A stretch of DNA of 64,000 nucleotides from contig JAAYDO010000191.1 of assembly GCA_012729225.1 (NCBI GenBank), positions 1 through 64,000 on the forward strand, in the 5' to 3' direction. Under the pieces are notes generated by a model. That model worked only from the letters and a program-made list of their open reading frames with translations, did not search any database and was not told the origin of the DNA. Origin of the DNA: Bacteroidales bacterium (GTDB lineage Bacteria > Bacteroidota > Bacteroidia > Bacteroidales > Bacteroidaceae). Shown here one piece after another: positions 48,292 through 57,930 of the stretch (within the stretch, counting starts at the first letter, position 1; each line of letters begins with the position of its first letter). The position numbers and the translations under genes are program-made.

Positions 48292-48723
48292 ATGCTAACA
48301 CAACAAGAATGCGATTTTCTTCATACTCGCATGAAGGGAACTATTATTGAGGCTTTGGGCATGCGATTCCTCCCTTCGGATGATGAATATGCCATAGCCG
48401 AAATGCCCATATCTCCTTCCACACGCCAATATCTTGGTGTGTTGCATGGAGGGGCATCTCTCACTTTGGCTGAGACCATTGCTGGTGTGGGGTCTCTACA
48501 CCTGACCCAATATGATGAAAGTCTTGCAGTGTGTGGCACAGAGGTGAATGCCAGTCATGTGGCTATGTCGGCCACAGAGGGCAAGGTCTTTGGTAAAGCC
48601 AAACTGATCTATGCAGGCAAGAGCACTCATGTGTGGAATGTGGATATAGTGGGTGAGGATGGCACAATTATCTCTGCCGAACGGGTTACCAATCGTATCA
48701 TTAAACGACAACCATCCAAATAG
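48292..48723 (+). CDS. Hotdog-fold acyl-CoA thioesterase (PaaI/MenI-like)
   Basis: This 143-residue protein has the hotdog thioesterase pattern: LGVLHGGASLTLAETIAGVG with the catalytic Glu in LAET, GTEVNASHV, and a final strand AERVTNRIIKR. Close relatives hydrolyse 1,4-dihydroxy-2-naphthoyl-CoA in menaquinone synthesis or phenylacetate-type thioesters. No men genes lie beside it, so the substrate is open. Confidence 0.87.
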   Translation: MLTQQECDFLHTRMKGTIIEALGMRFLPSDDEYAIAEMPISPSTRQYLGVLHGGASLTLAETIAGVGSLHLTQYDESLAVCGTEVNASHVAMSATEGKVFGKAKLIYAGKSTHVWNVDIVGEDGTIISAERVTNRIIKRQPSK

Positions 48724-48734
48724 ATTTATTTTCC

Positions 48735-49163
48735 GTGAAGCGTTTTCTGCAAATACTCCTTTTTGTTCTGGCGAGCATTCTTGTTTTGTCTTGCCAGAGG
48801 GAACAGACTGCTACGCTGGAGCAACTGTCGTACCAGTCTCATGAGCATAGAAGGCCGGATGATGGTAGTCTCTTGAGCCTGGATGCTGAGAACCGATTTC
48901 GTGAGGGGCTTATCTCTGAAGGTCCTTCTTTAAGCCATACTGTTTTAGGTTCGGAAAAGTCTGTAGAGGCGGATGCTGGTGGTGAGACAGAGACTCCTGC
49001 TTCACATGATGGTTCTGGCAGTAGGGCTTTTTCGGGATACTGTACATCTCATTCTTTTCTTCACTTTGTTTTTGGCGGTTTCGTACAGCGAACGACTGTG
49101 CCTATCCGCTCTTTTGTCTCGCATGTAAGTCTCTTTTATATGCTGAGGCACATCATTCGTTAG
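48735..49163 (+). CDS. Hypothetical lipoprotein, GTG start
   Basis: The frame begins with GTG 11 bases after the thioesterase stop. The 142-residue product has a lipoprotein-like signal (FLQILLFVLASILVLSC, Cys20), a low-complexity polar middle (GGETETPASHDGSGS), and an aromatic/basic tail SLFYMLRHIIR. Short lipoproteins with a similar tail are common uncharacterised genes in Bacteroidales. It may be co-transcribed with the thioesterase. Function is unknown. Confidence 0.5.
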   Translation: MKRFLQILLFVLASILVLSCQREQTATLEQLSYQSHEHRRPDDGSLLSLDAENRFREGLISEGPSLSHTVLGSEKSVEADAGGETETPASHDGSGSRAFSGYCTSHSFLHFVFGGFVQRTTVPIRSFVSHVSLFYMLRHIIR

Positions 49164-49315
49164 GTTTATATTATTTGTTTGTTGCGAGAAGGCTCTGTCG
49201 ATCTTTCTTGCATGGTTATCATTATCAGGTTCATTCCTATGTTATATGAATTTTGGTCGCATATACAATACGAATGGTATGCGATGATTCATCATCAAAT
49301 AATATTCAACTAAAA

Positions 49316-49735
49316 ATGGCAAATTTTAATAATATGGAGATTGCGTCAGCAGTTGCTGCCCATTCTCAAATCAGTATAAAAAAGAGTTTCTTTGGCTTGT
49401 TTACAAAGGTTTATTACAAGCCAACCCTTTCATTGGTCAATTGCATTCGCGATTATTATACAGCGGCAACAGGCCATGCTTTACAACAGTTCCTTCTTGA
49501 TTTTCAGGAAAATCCATCATGTGTTGAGCATAGGGTGCTCAAGATGGAACCAGACCCTAATGGCAATTATTGTTTGGAAATGTGTGTGGCGAAAGATGGG
49601 AGTTTTATCGCAATTCAGTTGTTTCGCTATTCAATGCTGTCTTATAATGCTGTGTGTGATATTAAAATCTTTGAGGGACATCATGCTGCTCTGCTGAAGC
49701 AGGTGTTGGTTTCAGATCATCATGAATCTTTATAA
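49316..49735 (+). CDS. Hypothetical protein of 139 residues
   Basis: The most plausible start is ATG 49316 (MANFNNMEIASAV), preceded by an A-rich leader; an upstream in-frame ATG at 49253 would add 21 residues of unlikely composition. The protein is mixed alpha/beta with no signal peptide and no motif I recognise (KKSFFGLFTKVYYKP, CVAKDGSFIAIQLFRY). It lies directly before a small membrane protein and an NhaD-type antiporter on the same strand. Confidence 0.55.
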   Translation: MANFNNMEIASAVAAHSQISIKKSFFGLFTKVYYKPTLSLVNCIRDYYTAATGHALQQFLLDFQENPSCVEHRVLKMEPDPNGNYCLEMCVAKDGSFIAIQLFRYSMLSYNAVCDIKIFEGHHAALLKQVLVSDHHESL

Positions 49736-49745
49736 TTCTTTTAAT

Positions 49746-49964
49746 ATGGAGTCAATGAAAAAGATAAATGGCAAAAAGAGATTTTGGATAGGTCTTGTGC
49801 TCTTTTCATTCGGGCTTGTATTTATGTTTTTGCCCCAATTGCTTCATGTGGAGGAATATCACATGGCCAGTCATGCTATTATTGTATTTGGCGCATTGTG
49901 TGTGTTGTTTGGCTTTAAGTATCTTCTCCCAAATAGAAAGGGAAGAAAAGAAGAAAGTGTTTAA
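49746..49964 (+). CDS. Small membrane protein with two predicted helices
   Basis: The 72-residue product (start at ATG 49746, or 9 bases later) has two hydrophobic segments, FWIGLVLFSFGLVFMFLPQL and HAIIVFGALCVLFGFKYLL, with basic ends. It lies 15 bases before the NhaD gene and is probably co-transcribed with it. No family is recognised. Confidence 0.55.
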   Translation: MESMKKINGKKRFWIGLVLFSFGLVFMFLPQLLHVEEYHMASHAIIVFGALCVLFGFKYLLPNRKGRKEESV

Positions 49965-49979
49965 TTTAAATAAAAGGGA

Positions 49980-51311
49980 ATGACAACAATTATTATTATC
50001 ATTTTTGTGCTCGGCTATCTGTGTATAGTGATGGAGAGTTTTACAAAGGTGAGCAAGTCTGCTATAGCCTTGTTTATGGGTGTGGCATGTTGGGCTGTTT
50101 ATATGATGGCTCATCCAGGTCTTTCGGCAGAAGAGGTGTTTCTTCCTCATGTGGGAGAGACTTGTGAAACGATTCTGTTTTTGATGGGAGCAATGACCAT
50201 TGTGGAGGTAGTGGACTCTAATGGTGGCTTTGGGTTTGTGACAAAATATCTGCGGACAACTAAGGCGCGTGTGTTGCTATGGGAAATCGTTTTGATTACC
50301 TTTGTCTTATCTGCTTTGCTTGATAACATGACCACAAGTATTGTGATGGCAATGGTGCTGAGAAAACTTGTGAAGGAAAGAAATCAACGACTTCTCTATG
50401 CAGGTATGATTGTCTTGGCGGCCAATTCGGGCGGTGCTTTTTCGCCTATTGGTGATGTAACCACAATTATGCTTTGGATTAGAGGTTGTATTTCTTCCAG
50501 TGGTATCATTGGTAATATGTTCCTACCTTCAGTCGTTAGTGTGGCTATACCTGCCATCTTTGTTTCGTTTTGGCTTAAGGGAGATGTTGAGACTTCTGAT
50601 GAAGGTGTATTGGAAGATGAGAGTGACGAGCCTCTTATGGAACAGAACGCTTTCTCTCGGAGAGGTAAGATTGTCATATTTCTCATTGGTGTGGTGGGCT
50701 TGACATTGGTTCCTCTTTTCCGTACATTGACAGGGCTTCCTCCTTTCGCGGGAATTCTGGGTATATTGAGTATTCTTTGGATTGTCACTGAGTTGATGAT
50801 TCGTCGGAATAAACGTCTTCTTTCCTTAGAGAAGAGGGTTAGAGTTGCAGGCATTCTTAAAAAGATAGATATGTCTACTATTTTGTTCTTCCTCGGTATT
50901 CTGTTTGCGGTGGGAGCACTTAGAGAGACAGGAACTCTTGGCAATTTGGGCGTGTGGCTGAATAGTACCTTCAAGGGAGATGTGTATGCTGTCAATGGTA
51001 TTATAGGTGTTCTTTCTTCTGTAGTGGACAATGTGCCTTTGGTGGCAAGTGCTATGGGTATGTATAACATAGAACCAGCAACTGCGACAGGATTTATGCA
51101 AAGTTTTACACAAGATGGTGATTTCTGGAATCTTTTGGCTTATTGTGCTGGTACAGGTGGAAGTATTCTTATTATAGGCTCAGCTGCAGGTGTTGTGATT
51201 ATGGGGTTGGAACGTATGAGTTTTGGATGGTACTTCCGCAAGTTCTCTTGGTTGGCTCTTGTGGGGTATTTAGCAGGAATGGCCACTTATTGGTTGCAAG
51301 GATTGTTGTAA
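49980..51311 (+). CDS. nhaD: NhaD-type sodium:proton antiporter
   Basis: This 443-residue polytopic membrane protein has about 11-12 hydrophobic segments and the ion-transporter signatures LDNMTTSIVMAMV and VVDNVPLVASAMGM, plus ANSGGAFSPIGDVTT and GTGGSILIIGSAAG, all typical of the NhaD/IT superfamily. It exchanges Na+ or Li+ for H+ across the inner membrane. The gene ends before a strong bidirectional terminator. Confidence 0.9.
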   Translation: MTTIIIIIFVLGYLCIVMESFTKVSKSAIALFMGVACWAVYMMAHPGLSAEEVFLPHVGETCETILFLMGAMTIVEVVDSNGGFGFVTKYLRTTKARVLLWEIVLITFVLSALLDNMTTSIVMAMVLRKLVKERNQRLLYAGMIVLAANSGGAFSPIGDVTTIMLWIRGCISSSGIIGNMFLPSVVSVAIPAIFVSFWLKGDVETSDEGVLEDESDEPLMEQNAFSRRGKIVIFLIGVVGLTLVPLFRTLTGLPPFAGILGILSILWIVTELMIRRNKRLLSLEKRVRVAGILKKIDMSTILFFLGILFAVGALRETGTLGNLGVWLNSTFKGDVYAVNGIIGVLSSVVDNVPLVASAMGMYNIEPATATGFMQSFTQDGDFWNLLAYCAGTGGSILIIGSAAGVVIMGLERMSFGWYFRKFSWLALVGYLAGMATYWLQGLL

Positions 51312-51353
51312 ATGCTCTATAAGAGGCTGTGATTTATTGGCCTTCATGAGAAT

Positions 51354-51390
51354 AAAAAAGGGGCATCTCTATTCGAGATGCCCCTTTTTT
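51354..51390. terminator. Bidirectional terminator between nhaD and the anti-sigma-like gene
   Basis: GGGGCATCTC pairs with GAGATGCCCC across TATTC, flanked by six A and six T residues, so either direction gives a stem followed by a U tract. Confidence 0.92.
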
Positions 51391-51561
51391 CGTGCATGAA
51401 CACGAAAGTTGGTTTTTTAAGAGAATTGGGCCTTTGTCCCAATATTTGCCTTCAGAAGTCTCTGTTGGCATGAAGGTGGTGGGCTTCACAGCTTCACCTT
51501 CAAGGTTTTCTTGTTTAGTTAAGCATTAATTGTATATTATAAGTAAAAGCAAAAGTCTTTT

Positions 51562-52080
51562 CTACTGGATTTCTTCCTTTGTGGCAACATTGAGAATGGA
51601 GTCATTGATAGCCTTTGTTTCGGCTTGGCTCACATCTTTCACGCGTATGGCTTGATGGACGTCGCCTGACTTGATGTAGGGATCAACAGCCACGGCATTT
51701 GCGTTGTCTTCAGTGGTTTGTTCTCCAATGGCATGCTCGGCAGCACGTCCAATGGTGAGTGCCATGGCTACCACCGCAGCTGCTTTGAAGAATGGACCGA
51801 TGTGGCGTGCTCTCATCTTGATGATGCGGGTAGAAGGTGTTGCGTTCTTCTTTGCCTCAGACTCCATGACTTCAATCTTTGCCATTATGCGCTGGTCGAA
51901 ATCCTCACCCAACTGCTCTTCCTTTGCAGAAATCTCGTATGTGAAGAGGTCTGCATACTGAGCCAGATGTCCAGGTACATCTTCTTGAGAGAAGAACGAG
52001 CGTAGGATTTGCTCCTCCTGCAACGTGGTGCGGCAGTCGAAGTAACTTTCCAGTAATTGTTCTATGTACTTGTAATCCAT
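51562..52080 (-). CDS. Putative membrane-anchored anti-sigma factor
   Basis: This 172-residue protein has a soluble N-terminal half (EQLLESYFDCRTTLQEEQIL), one membrane segment at about 95-115 (FFKAAAVVAMALTIGRA) and a periplasmic tail. It is encoded 74 bp downstream of an ECF sigma factor on the same strand, where anti-sigma factors usually lie. No FecR-type domain is present. The anti-sigma role is inferred from topology and position. Confidence 0.6.
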   Translation of the reverse strand: MDYKYIEQLLESYFDCRTTLQEEQILRSFFSQEDVPGHLAQYADLFTYEISAKEEQLGEDFDQRIMAKIEVMESEAKKNATPSTRIIKMRARHIGPFFKAAAVVAMALTIGRAAEHAIGEQTTEDNANAVAVDPYIKSGDVHQAIRVKDVSQAETKAINDSILNVATKEEIQ

Positions 52081-52154
52081 TTGAGTGATTTTGAGGTTTT
52101 GAAAGCCTGTTTCAGTGTGCTCTCTATATAAATGACGGATGAGAAGAGGAAAAG

Positions 52155-52700
52155 TTACAGGAAAAAAGATTTTTTTTTCAGGATTTTTTCTCTCATCATG
52201 TTTCGAGCACGGAAGAGTGTTACTTTTACATCTGATTCTGAAATGCTTAACAGCTCGGAAATCTCTTTATAATTCTTTCCTTCTATATCTCTTAATTGTA
52301 TGATGGTGCGTTGTTTTTCGGGTAAATCATTGATGATGTCTGCCACAAAGTGATGCGTTTCCTCTCTGATGAGGCTACTGTCGGCTTCACTTCCTTCTTC
52401 CGCCTTCATGGGAAAGAATGGCACTTGTGTTGAACTCTCATCTGGGTCATGGTGTGGTTCTTCATCCAGCGAAAGGGTTTGATTGCTTTTCTTCTCCTTT
52501 CTGTCAAGAGCCAAATTGCGTGCGGAAGTGAGGGCGAACGCTTCAAGATTCTGCACGTTCTCCAGTTCGTCACGTTTCTCCCACAATTTGATGAGGGTGT
52601 CTTGCACGATGTCTTCAGCCTCTTCCCTGTTGAGGACGATGCGTAAGGCTGTTCTGAAGATGATATTCTTCAGTGGAAGTATATCGTGCTTGAAATCCAT
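52155..52700 (-). CDS. ECF-type RNA polymerase sigma factor
   Basis: The 181-residue protein shows region 2 (EAEDIVQDTLIKLWEKRDEL) and region 4 (DLPEKQRTIIQLRDIEGKNYKEISELLSISES), with an acidic spacer between them. It lies 6 bases after argB on the same strand and before the putative anti-sigma gene. This order argues that its level follows argB transcription. Confidence 0.92.
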   Translation of the reverse strand: MDFKHDILPLKNIIFRTALRIVLNREEAEDIVQDTLIKLWEKRDELENVQNLEAFALTSARNLALDRKEKKSNQTLSLDEEPHHDPDESSTQVPFFPMKAEEGSEADSSLIREETHHFVADIINDLPEKQRTIIQLRDIEGKNYKEISELLSISESDVKVTLFRARNMMREKILKKKSFFL

Positions 52701-52706
52701 AGAACT

Positions 52707-53501
52707 CTATCGAATGATTGTGCCTTTTGTTCCGTCGATGGCGTCTGCTTTGGTGATAATGACTTGTTTTACACCTGCTTTCACGGCTTCCAGCGCATTT
52801 TCTATCTTCGGAATCATTCCACCGCTCACAGTTCCATCTGCTTTCAACTGATTGAAATTCTCTGCATTGATGAGTGGAATGACAGATGCTTCATCTTCTG
52901 GATTTGCTAACACACCTGCGTGTTCGAAACTGTAGATCAGTGTTACATCGAAATGGGATGCCAGTGCCTTGGCTGTTTCTCCTGCAATGGTATCAGCATT
53001 GGTGTTGAGTAGGTGTCCCTCTCCATCATGTGTGATTGGTGCCATGACGGGCACGACTCCTTCGCTGATAAGAGTTGAAAGTAGGTGGCCGTTGCACGAA
53101 TCTACATCTCCTACAAAACCGAAGTCCACCATCTGCTCTGTTCCATCTTCCATCTTCACTTTTTTCAATGGGCGTTTGTGGGAACGCATGGTGTTCATGT
53201 CTGCACCTGTAAGTCCTAAAGCGTTGATGCCGTTGGCTTGAAGGCGAGCCACGATATTCTTATTGACGAGTCCGCCATATACCATGGTCACTACTTGGAG
53301 CATTTCTGCGTCCGTCACCCTTCTTCCTCCAATCATTGTGCTTTCTATGCCCATTTTTGCAGCAATGGCTGTAGCGGAGCGTCCTCCACCATGTACAAGC
53401 ACTTTGCCACCTTCAATGGAGGAAAAGTCATGTAACAAGCGCTGAAGGCTTTCTTCGTCCTCTACGATTTTGCCACCTACTTTCACAACTGTCAGTTTCA
53501 T
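52707..53501 (-). CDS. argB: Acetylglutamate kinase
   Basis: This 264-residue amino-acid kinase catalyses the second step of arginine synthesis. It has the start KLTVVKVGGKIVED, LVHGGGRSATAIA, and the late GGMIPKIENALEAVKAGVKQV block of ArgB. It heads a minus-strand operon with the ECF sigma factor and anti-sigma-like gene; a TAACTTTG -7 box lies at 53588-53595, 87 bases upstream. Confidence 0.93.
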   Translation of the reverse strand: MKLTVVKVGGKIVEDEESLQRLLHDFSSIEGGKVLVHGGGRSATAIAAKMGIESTMIGGRRVTDAEMLQVVTMVYGGLVNKNIVARLQANGINALGLTGADMNTMRSHKRPLKKVKMEDGTEQMVDFGFVGDVDSCNGHLLSTLISEGVVPVMAPITHDGEGHLLNTNADTIAGETAKALASHFDVTLIYSFEHAGVLANPEDEASVIPLINAENFNQLKADGTVSGGMIPKIENALEAVKAGVKQVIITKADAIDGTKGTIIR

Positions 53502-53670
53502 ATCTTGCCTTGTTTTAGTTATATATCAAAATCCTTCCTTAGACGATTCACAAATCCTTGGTATTGTTGTGAATCCTATTTTTTTTACAAAGTTACGATT
53601 TTCTCATCTTTTAATCATAAAATGCCAGAAGTTTTTCTCTTTCTGCATGTTAAATGATTTGAACGGACAA

Positions 53671-53710
53671 ATGAAAAAATGGGGACAACTTCGTGTGGAA
53701 GAGTCCCCAT
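53671..53710 (-). terminator. Terminator after the diaminopimelate dehydrogenase gene
   Basis: AATGGGGAC pairs with GTCCCCATT across a 16-nt loop, and on the minus strand the stem is followed by TTTTTTCA. It lies about 43 bases past the ddh stop. Confidence 0.8.
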
Positions 53711-53752
53711 TCTACAATATATAATTAATGTGTCTGATTCCTTGTGGAGCAA

Positions 53753-54655
53753 TTATACCAAGTGGCGGATGAGTTCCTCCTTGTCACCGCAAAGCATGTC
53801 GATGACTGGAATCTCTATCATGGTATAAGCGCCAGGCTGTTGTTTGACAGAAGCACGTGCTACGTTTGCGAGCACTTGACCAGTCAAGGCAGGATTGTTG
53901 ATCTTCATGTCGAACTCAAAACTTTGGTTGTGTGTCTTTCCTGATACGCCTTTACGCACAAGGTTCACTCCATGACCTACATCGTTGAGTGCATCAACGC
54001 ATGGAACTTGCTGCACGTGTGTCTCATCATTCACAAAGTATGCATCTGCCTTGATGGCTGCTTCTACCTTCTTGAAGTCTGCGCCTTCCTCAAGTTCTAC
54101 ATACACCATGCGACGATGAATGCCAGTACCAACAGGAATGGTCATGGAGAGGGCGTCCTTCACACCTTCTATGGCACGAACAGCCACAGAGTGGCCCATA
54201 GAGCGACCTGGACCAAAGTTTGTATAACTGATGCCTTTAGGAGCAAGAGTCTCCATCAGTGTGCGTACGATGGAGTCTGATCCTGGATCCCATCCTGCAG
54301 AGATAATAGACACTGCATTGTTGGCCTTTGCTACCACATCAAGACTGCGACGGAGATCTACAATCTGAGTATGAATGTCGAAAGAATCTACTGTGTTGAT
54401 GCCAAGAGCAAGGCACTCTTTAGCATATTCCTCTACCTTGCGTGTTGGAGTGGCGAGGATGGCCACCTGCACATCCTTCAGTTCAGAGATGCTCTTCACT
54501 ACAGGATAGTTTGCGAGTTCTTCTGGTTTGTTTGCATCGCCGTTACGACGAACAATGCCCACACACTCCATGTCCTGTGAAGTCTCTACGGCTTCAAGGG
54601 CATATTTGCCAATATTGCCATATCCTACAATGGCGACTCTAATTTTTGTCATCAT
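53753..54655 (-). CDS. ddh: meso-Diaminopimelate D-dehydrogenase
   Basis: This 300-residue NADPH-dependent enzyme converts tetrahydrodipicolinate to meso-diaminopimelate in one step. Rossmann start [20 protein letters not shown]; substrate-binding blocks [13 protein letters not shown] and [18 protein letters not shown] match the family. Either of two adjacent Met codons may be the start. It is followed by a terminator and preceded by a hairpin after secDF, so it may be transcribed alone. With dapB at 39311 it serves peptidoglycan and lysine supply. Confidence 0.94.
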   Translation of the reverse strand: MMTKIRVAIVGYGNIGKYALEAVETSQDMECVGIVRRNGDANKPEELANYPVVKSISELKDVQVAILATPTRKVEEYAKECLALGINTVDSFDIHTQIVDLRRSLDVVAKANNAVSIISAGWDPGSDSIVRTLMETLAPKGISYTNFGPGRSMGHSVAVRAIEGVKDALSMTIPVGTGIHRRMVYVELEEGADFKKVEAAIKADAYFVNDETHVQQVPCVDALNDVGHGVNLVRKGVSGKTHNQSFEFDMKINNPALTGQVLANVARASVKQQPGAYTMIEIPVIDMLCGDKEELIRHLV

Positions 54656-54681
54656 CTTTTTGTTGTTTGGTTGTTAAGTAA

Positions 54682-54712
54682 AAGGCAGCAACGTGATGTT
54701 CGCTGCTGCCTT
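54682..54712 (-). terminator. Hairpin between secDF and ddh
   Basis: AAGGCAGCA pairs perfectly with TGCTGCCTT across a 13-nt loop. It lies 12 bases past the secDF stop on the minus strand; the T run after it is short, so termination may be partial. Confidence 0.55.
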
Positions 54713-54724
54713 ATTGATAGAGAA

Positions 54725-57700
54725 TTATTTGTTGTCTTGAACTTGAGCAGTTGCAAGGTCGGGTGTCTCTGCTTCCTCTTTGATGCGAGCGCCCATCACC
54801 AGGTAGGCGGTTGGAGCAGCAATGAAGAGAGAAGAAGATGTACCGATGATTACACCGAGCATCATGGCAAATGCAAAGGCACGGATGCTATCACCACCGA
54901 GGATGAAGATAGCGAGCAACACAATGAATGTGGAGATAGATGTGTTGATGGTACGAGCCAATGTGCTGTTCAACGAATCATTGAAGATGCGCTGACAGTC
55001 ACGTTTTGGATAGTTGCCAAATGTCTCACGAATACGGTCGAAGATGACCACCTTATCGTTGATAGAATAACCAATGACGGTCAAGATAGCACCAATGAAG
55101 GTCTGGTCAATCTCAAGGGAGAATCCAATCCAGCCGTAGCAGAGAGAGAACATGCCGATTACCAGGATCGTATCTATTGTCAGAGCCACGATAGAGCCAA
55201 CGGAGTATGCTACATTGCGGAAACGTATCAAGATGTAAACGAAGATGACAGCAATTGCGAGGAGCACGGAAAGGATTGCACCACGAGTGATATCCTCTGC
55301 AATAGATGGACCCACCTTCTGGGAAGAAACGATAGAACCACCTGCACGGTCATCACGGTCGAGGAATGCTTGCTCAGATACGCTCTGATCCACCATGCCA
55401 CCATTGACAAATGCCTGATAGAGGAGTGACTCAATCTGAGCATCAGCCTCAGAACTATTGTCATCAATATTAAAGTTTGTTGATACACGCACGTTGTTGC
55501 CTTCAGTACCAATAGAGATAACCGTCACATTGATCGCCTCTCCATTCTTATTGTTGGCGTTAAACTCCTTCACGATGGCAGCCTTCACCGCTTCTGGCTC
55601 AACCTGCTTGGCAAACTCTACCTTGTAGTTGCGACCACCTGTGAAGTCAATAGATTGGCTCAAACCTCTCACTCCGAAACTTGCAAGTACAATCAAGAGG
55701 AAGATTCCAAAGCCTACGAATGACTTCTTGTAGCTACCCATGAAGTTGTACTTAGTGTCTCTCATCATGTTTCGAGAGAGTTTAGTGGTGAAGGTGATGT
55801 TCTGCCATTTGCCACGGTTGAGGAAATGCTCGAAAGCAATGCGAGTCAGCCAAACGGCAGTGAAGAATGAACATACAAGACCAATAATCAAGGTTGTTGC
55901 GAAACCCTTGATAGGACCTGTACCGAAGTTATAAAGGATGACACCAGTAAGAATGGTTGTCACGTTTGAGTCGAAGATAGCAGAGAAAGCGTTGCTGTAA
56001 CCAGCAGAAACTGCTGCAATCAAATTCTTTCCGCCTCTCATCTCTTCCTTGGTGCGCTCAAAGATAAGCACGTTTGCGTCCACTGCCATACCGAGTGTCA
56101 AGACCATACCAGCAATACCAGACATGGTCAGGGCAGCACCCAGTGAAGTGAGGATTCCAAATGAGAAGAAGAAGTTGAGAATAAGGGCGCAGTTTGCCAC
56201 CATACCTTCACGTGCGCCATACATGAGAACCATGTAGAGCATCAGCACAATGAATGCTACAATACAAGAGATGAAACCTGCCTGGATAGACTGTGCACCG
56301 AGCGTAGGACCTACGATGTCCTCCTGAATGATGTTTGTTGGTGCAGGCATCTTACCAGAAGAAAGCACGTTGGCAAGGTCTCGGGTTTCTGTCGTTGTGA
56401 AGTTACCAGAAATCTGTGTGTTTCCACCGTCAATCTTGTTCATCACGTTAGGAGCACTATACACGAGGTTGTCAAGCACAACAGCCACGCAATGACCAAC
56501 GTTAGCCTCTGTGAGGGCAGCCCACTTGCGAGCACCTTCTGAGTTCATCTTCATAGTAACCACAGGGTTGCCATACTGGTCGAACTCGTCTTTAGACTCT
56601 GTCACCACTTCACCTTCAAGAGGTGCACGTCCGTTTTTGCCAGTAGTGCGGATAGCAAACAACTCATAGATTTTGCCAGCCTTATCCAAAGACTTCACGC
56701 CCCACTTGAGAGAGAGGTCTGAAGGCAAGATGTTCTTGGCAACATCAGAACTCAACAAAGCGTTGATTTCGGCAGTGTCAAGAGCCTGAGCAAAACCTAC
56801 AGTACAGCCACGCTGAGCACCTGAAGGCTGAAGCATTGCGAAGAGAGGATTTTCCTTCTTTGCGGCCTCTGTGGCTTTCGTCATATTGTCAGTTGCTGCT
56901 TTATTGTCGCTGCTCACCTGAGCAAGCACGCTCTGACCGCTCTTGGCAGAGTCCGCCTTTTCAGCCACTTCTGCAGTCTGGGTGGTTGTAGTGTCAGCCT
57001 TTACAGAGTCATTAGCCACAGTTCCGCTATTGCGGAGGGCAGAGTTGAGTTGAGAGAGATAAGGAGCAACCTGAGAAGCGTCATAAGTCTCCCAGAACTC
57101 AAGGTTTGCGCTACCCTGAAGGAGTTTGCGCACACGCTCTGGTTCTTTGATGCCAGGGAGCTCTACCATGATACGGCCCTTGCCGTCCTTCACTTCCTGA
57201 ATGTTGGGCTGAACCACACCAAAGCGGTCAATACGAGTGCTGAGCACAAGCTTAGAGTTCTGCACTGCTTCGTTCACGCTTTCGCGGAGAACGCTTTCCA
57301 CCTCAGCGTCACTACTGTTCGTGTTCACTTTGCCCTTCAGTTGCTGAGTGGCAAAGATGGTCGCCAAAGGCTTGCCTGGAGCGTTCTTTTTATAAGCCTT
57401 GACAAAAAGTGTGATAAAATCAGACTGGCTCTCCTTTGCTTCCTTTGCTGCTTCATCAACAGACTTCAAGAATGCTTCGTCAGTCTTGTGGTCGGCCAAC
57501 GCCTTCACTACATCGGGAACACTCACTTCGAGCATGACGTTCATACCGCCCTTCAGGTCAAGTCCAAGACCAATGGCAGTTTCGCGACAGTCTTTCAAAG
57601 TGTAGCTGCCCAAGTAGAATGGAGTTGAATTCAGCGAATCCAAATACAGTTCTGCTTTTTCTGGGCTCATTCCTGCTGCCTTGTCCTCTACGGTCTTAGT

Positions 57701-57781
57701 GACAACAGAGAAGGAAAGGTAGAAGATGCAGATGAGGGTCAGTGCCACTGCTAAAAACTTTACAAATCCTTTGTTTTGCAT
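54725..57781 (-). CDS. secDF: Fused protein translocase subunit SecDF
   Basis: From the Met in MQNKGFVKFLAVALTLI the product has 1018 residues; a GTG-initiated extension of 30 charged residues upstream is unlikely. The SecD half has a first membrane helix, a large periplasmic domain with ETAIGLGLDLKGGMNVML, and five helices with MSGIAGMVLTLGMAVDANVLIFERTKEE. The SecF half repeats this with SIDFTGGRNYKV and VIGYSINDKVVIFDRIRE. SecDF uses the proton gradient to pull proteins through SecYEG. The SecD periplasmic region carries a low-complexity insert rich in Ala, Thr and Lys at about 250-320. A hairpin plus U tract lies in the leader. Confidence 0.95.
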   Translation of the reverse strand: MQNKGFVKFLAVALTLICIFYLSFSVVTKTVEDKAAGMSPEKAELYLDSLNSTPFYLGSYTLKDCRETAIGLGLDLKGGMNVMLEVSVPDVVKALADHKTDEAFLKSVDEAAKEAKESQSDFITLFVKAYKKNAPGKPLATIFATQQLKGKVNTNSSDAEVESVLRESVNEAVQNSKLVLSTRIDRFGVVQPNIQEVKDGKGRIMVELPGIKEPERVRKLLQGSANLEFWETYDASQVAPYLSQLNSALRNSGTVANDSVKADTTTTQTAEVAEKADSAKSGQSVLAQVSSDNKAATDNMTKATEAAKKENPLFAMLQPSGAQRGCTVGFAQALDTAEINALLSSDVAKNILPSDLSLKWGVKSLDKAGKIYELFAIRTTGKNGRAPLEGEVVTESKDEFDQYGNPVVTMKMNSEGARKWAALTEANVGHCVAVVLDNLVYSAPNVMNKIDGGNTQISGNFTTTETRDLANVLSSGKMPAPTNIIQEDIVGPTLGAQSIQAGFISCIVAFIVLMLYMVLMYGAREGMVANCALILNFFFSFGILTSLGAALTMSGIAGMVLTLGMAVDANVLIFERTKEEMRGGKNLIAAVSAGYSNAFSAIFDSNVTTILTGVILYNFGTGPIKGFATTLIIGLVCSFFTAVWLTRIAFEHFLNRGKWQNITFTTKLSRNMMRDTKYNFMGSYKKSFVGFGIFLLIVLASFGVRGLSQSIDFTGGRNYKVEFAKQVEPEAVKAAIVKEFNANNKNGEAINVTVISIGTEGNNVRVSTNFNIDDNSSEADAQIESLLYQAFVNGGMVDQSVSEQAFLDRDDRAGGSIVSSQKVGPSIAEDITRGAILSVLLAIAVIFVYILIRFRNVAYSVGSIVALTIDTILVIGMFSLCYGWIGFSLEIDQTFIGAILTVIGYSINDKVVIFDRIRETFGNYPKRDCQRIFNDSLNSTLARTINTSISTFIVLLAIFILGGDSIRAFAFAMMLGVIIGTSSSLFIAAPTAYLVMGARIKEEAETPDLATAQVQDNK

Positions 57782-57876
57782 TTTGTTGAAATTATTAATT
57801 GATTGATTGTTACGTTGCTTATTGTCAAGTTCCTCTTCACATGTTCTCTTCCTCTGACGTGCTCGTGTCACATCTC

Positions 57877-57902
57877 AAAAAATCATCCCACATGATGGGA
57901 TG
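57877..57902 (-). promoter_or_regulatory. Attenuator-like hairpin in the secDF leader
   Basis: On the minus strand CATCCCA pairs with TGGGATG across a 5-nt loop, followed by A and six T residues. It lies between the secDF -7 box (57931-57938) and the start codon at 57781, so it would be transcribed before the gene. This looks like a terminator placed for attenuation. Confidence 0.4.
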
Positions 57903-57930
57903 GTTTGAATATGTAGCACTATTCAAGATG

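Noticed and set aside
57782-57871. GTG-initiated 30-residue N-terminal extension of SecDF
   Set aside because: It is highly charged, overlaps leader sequence, and SecD proteins start at the hydrophobic MQNKGFVKF segment.
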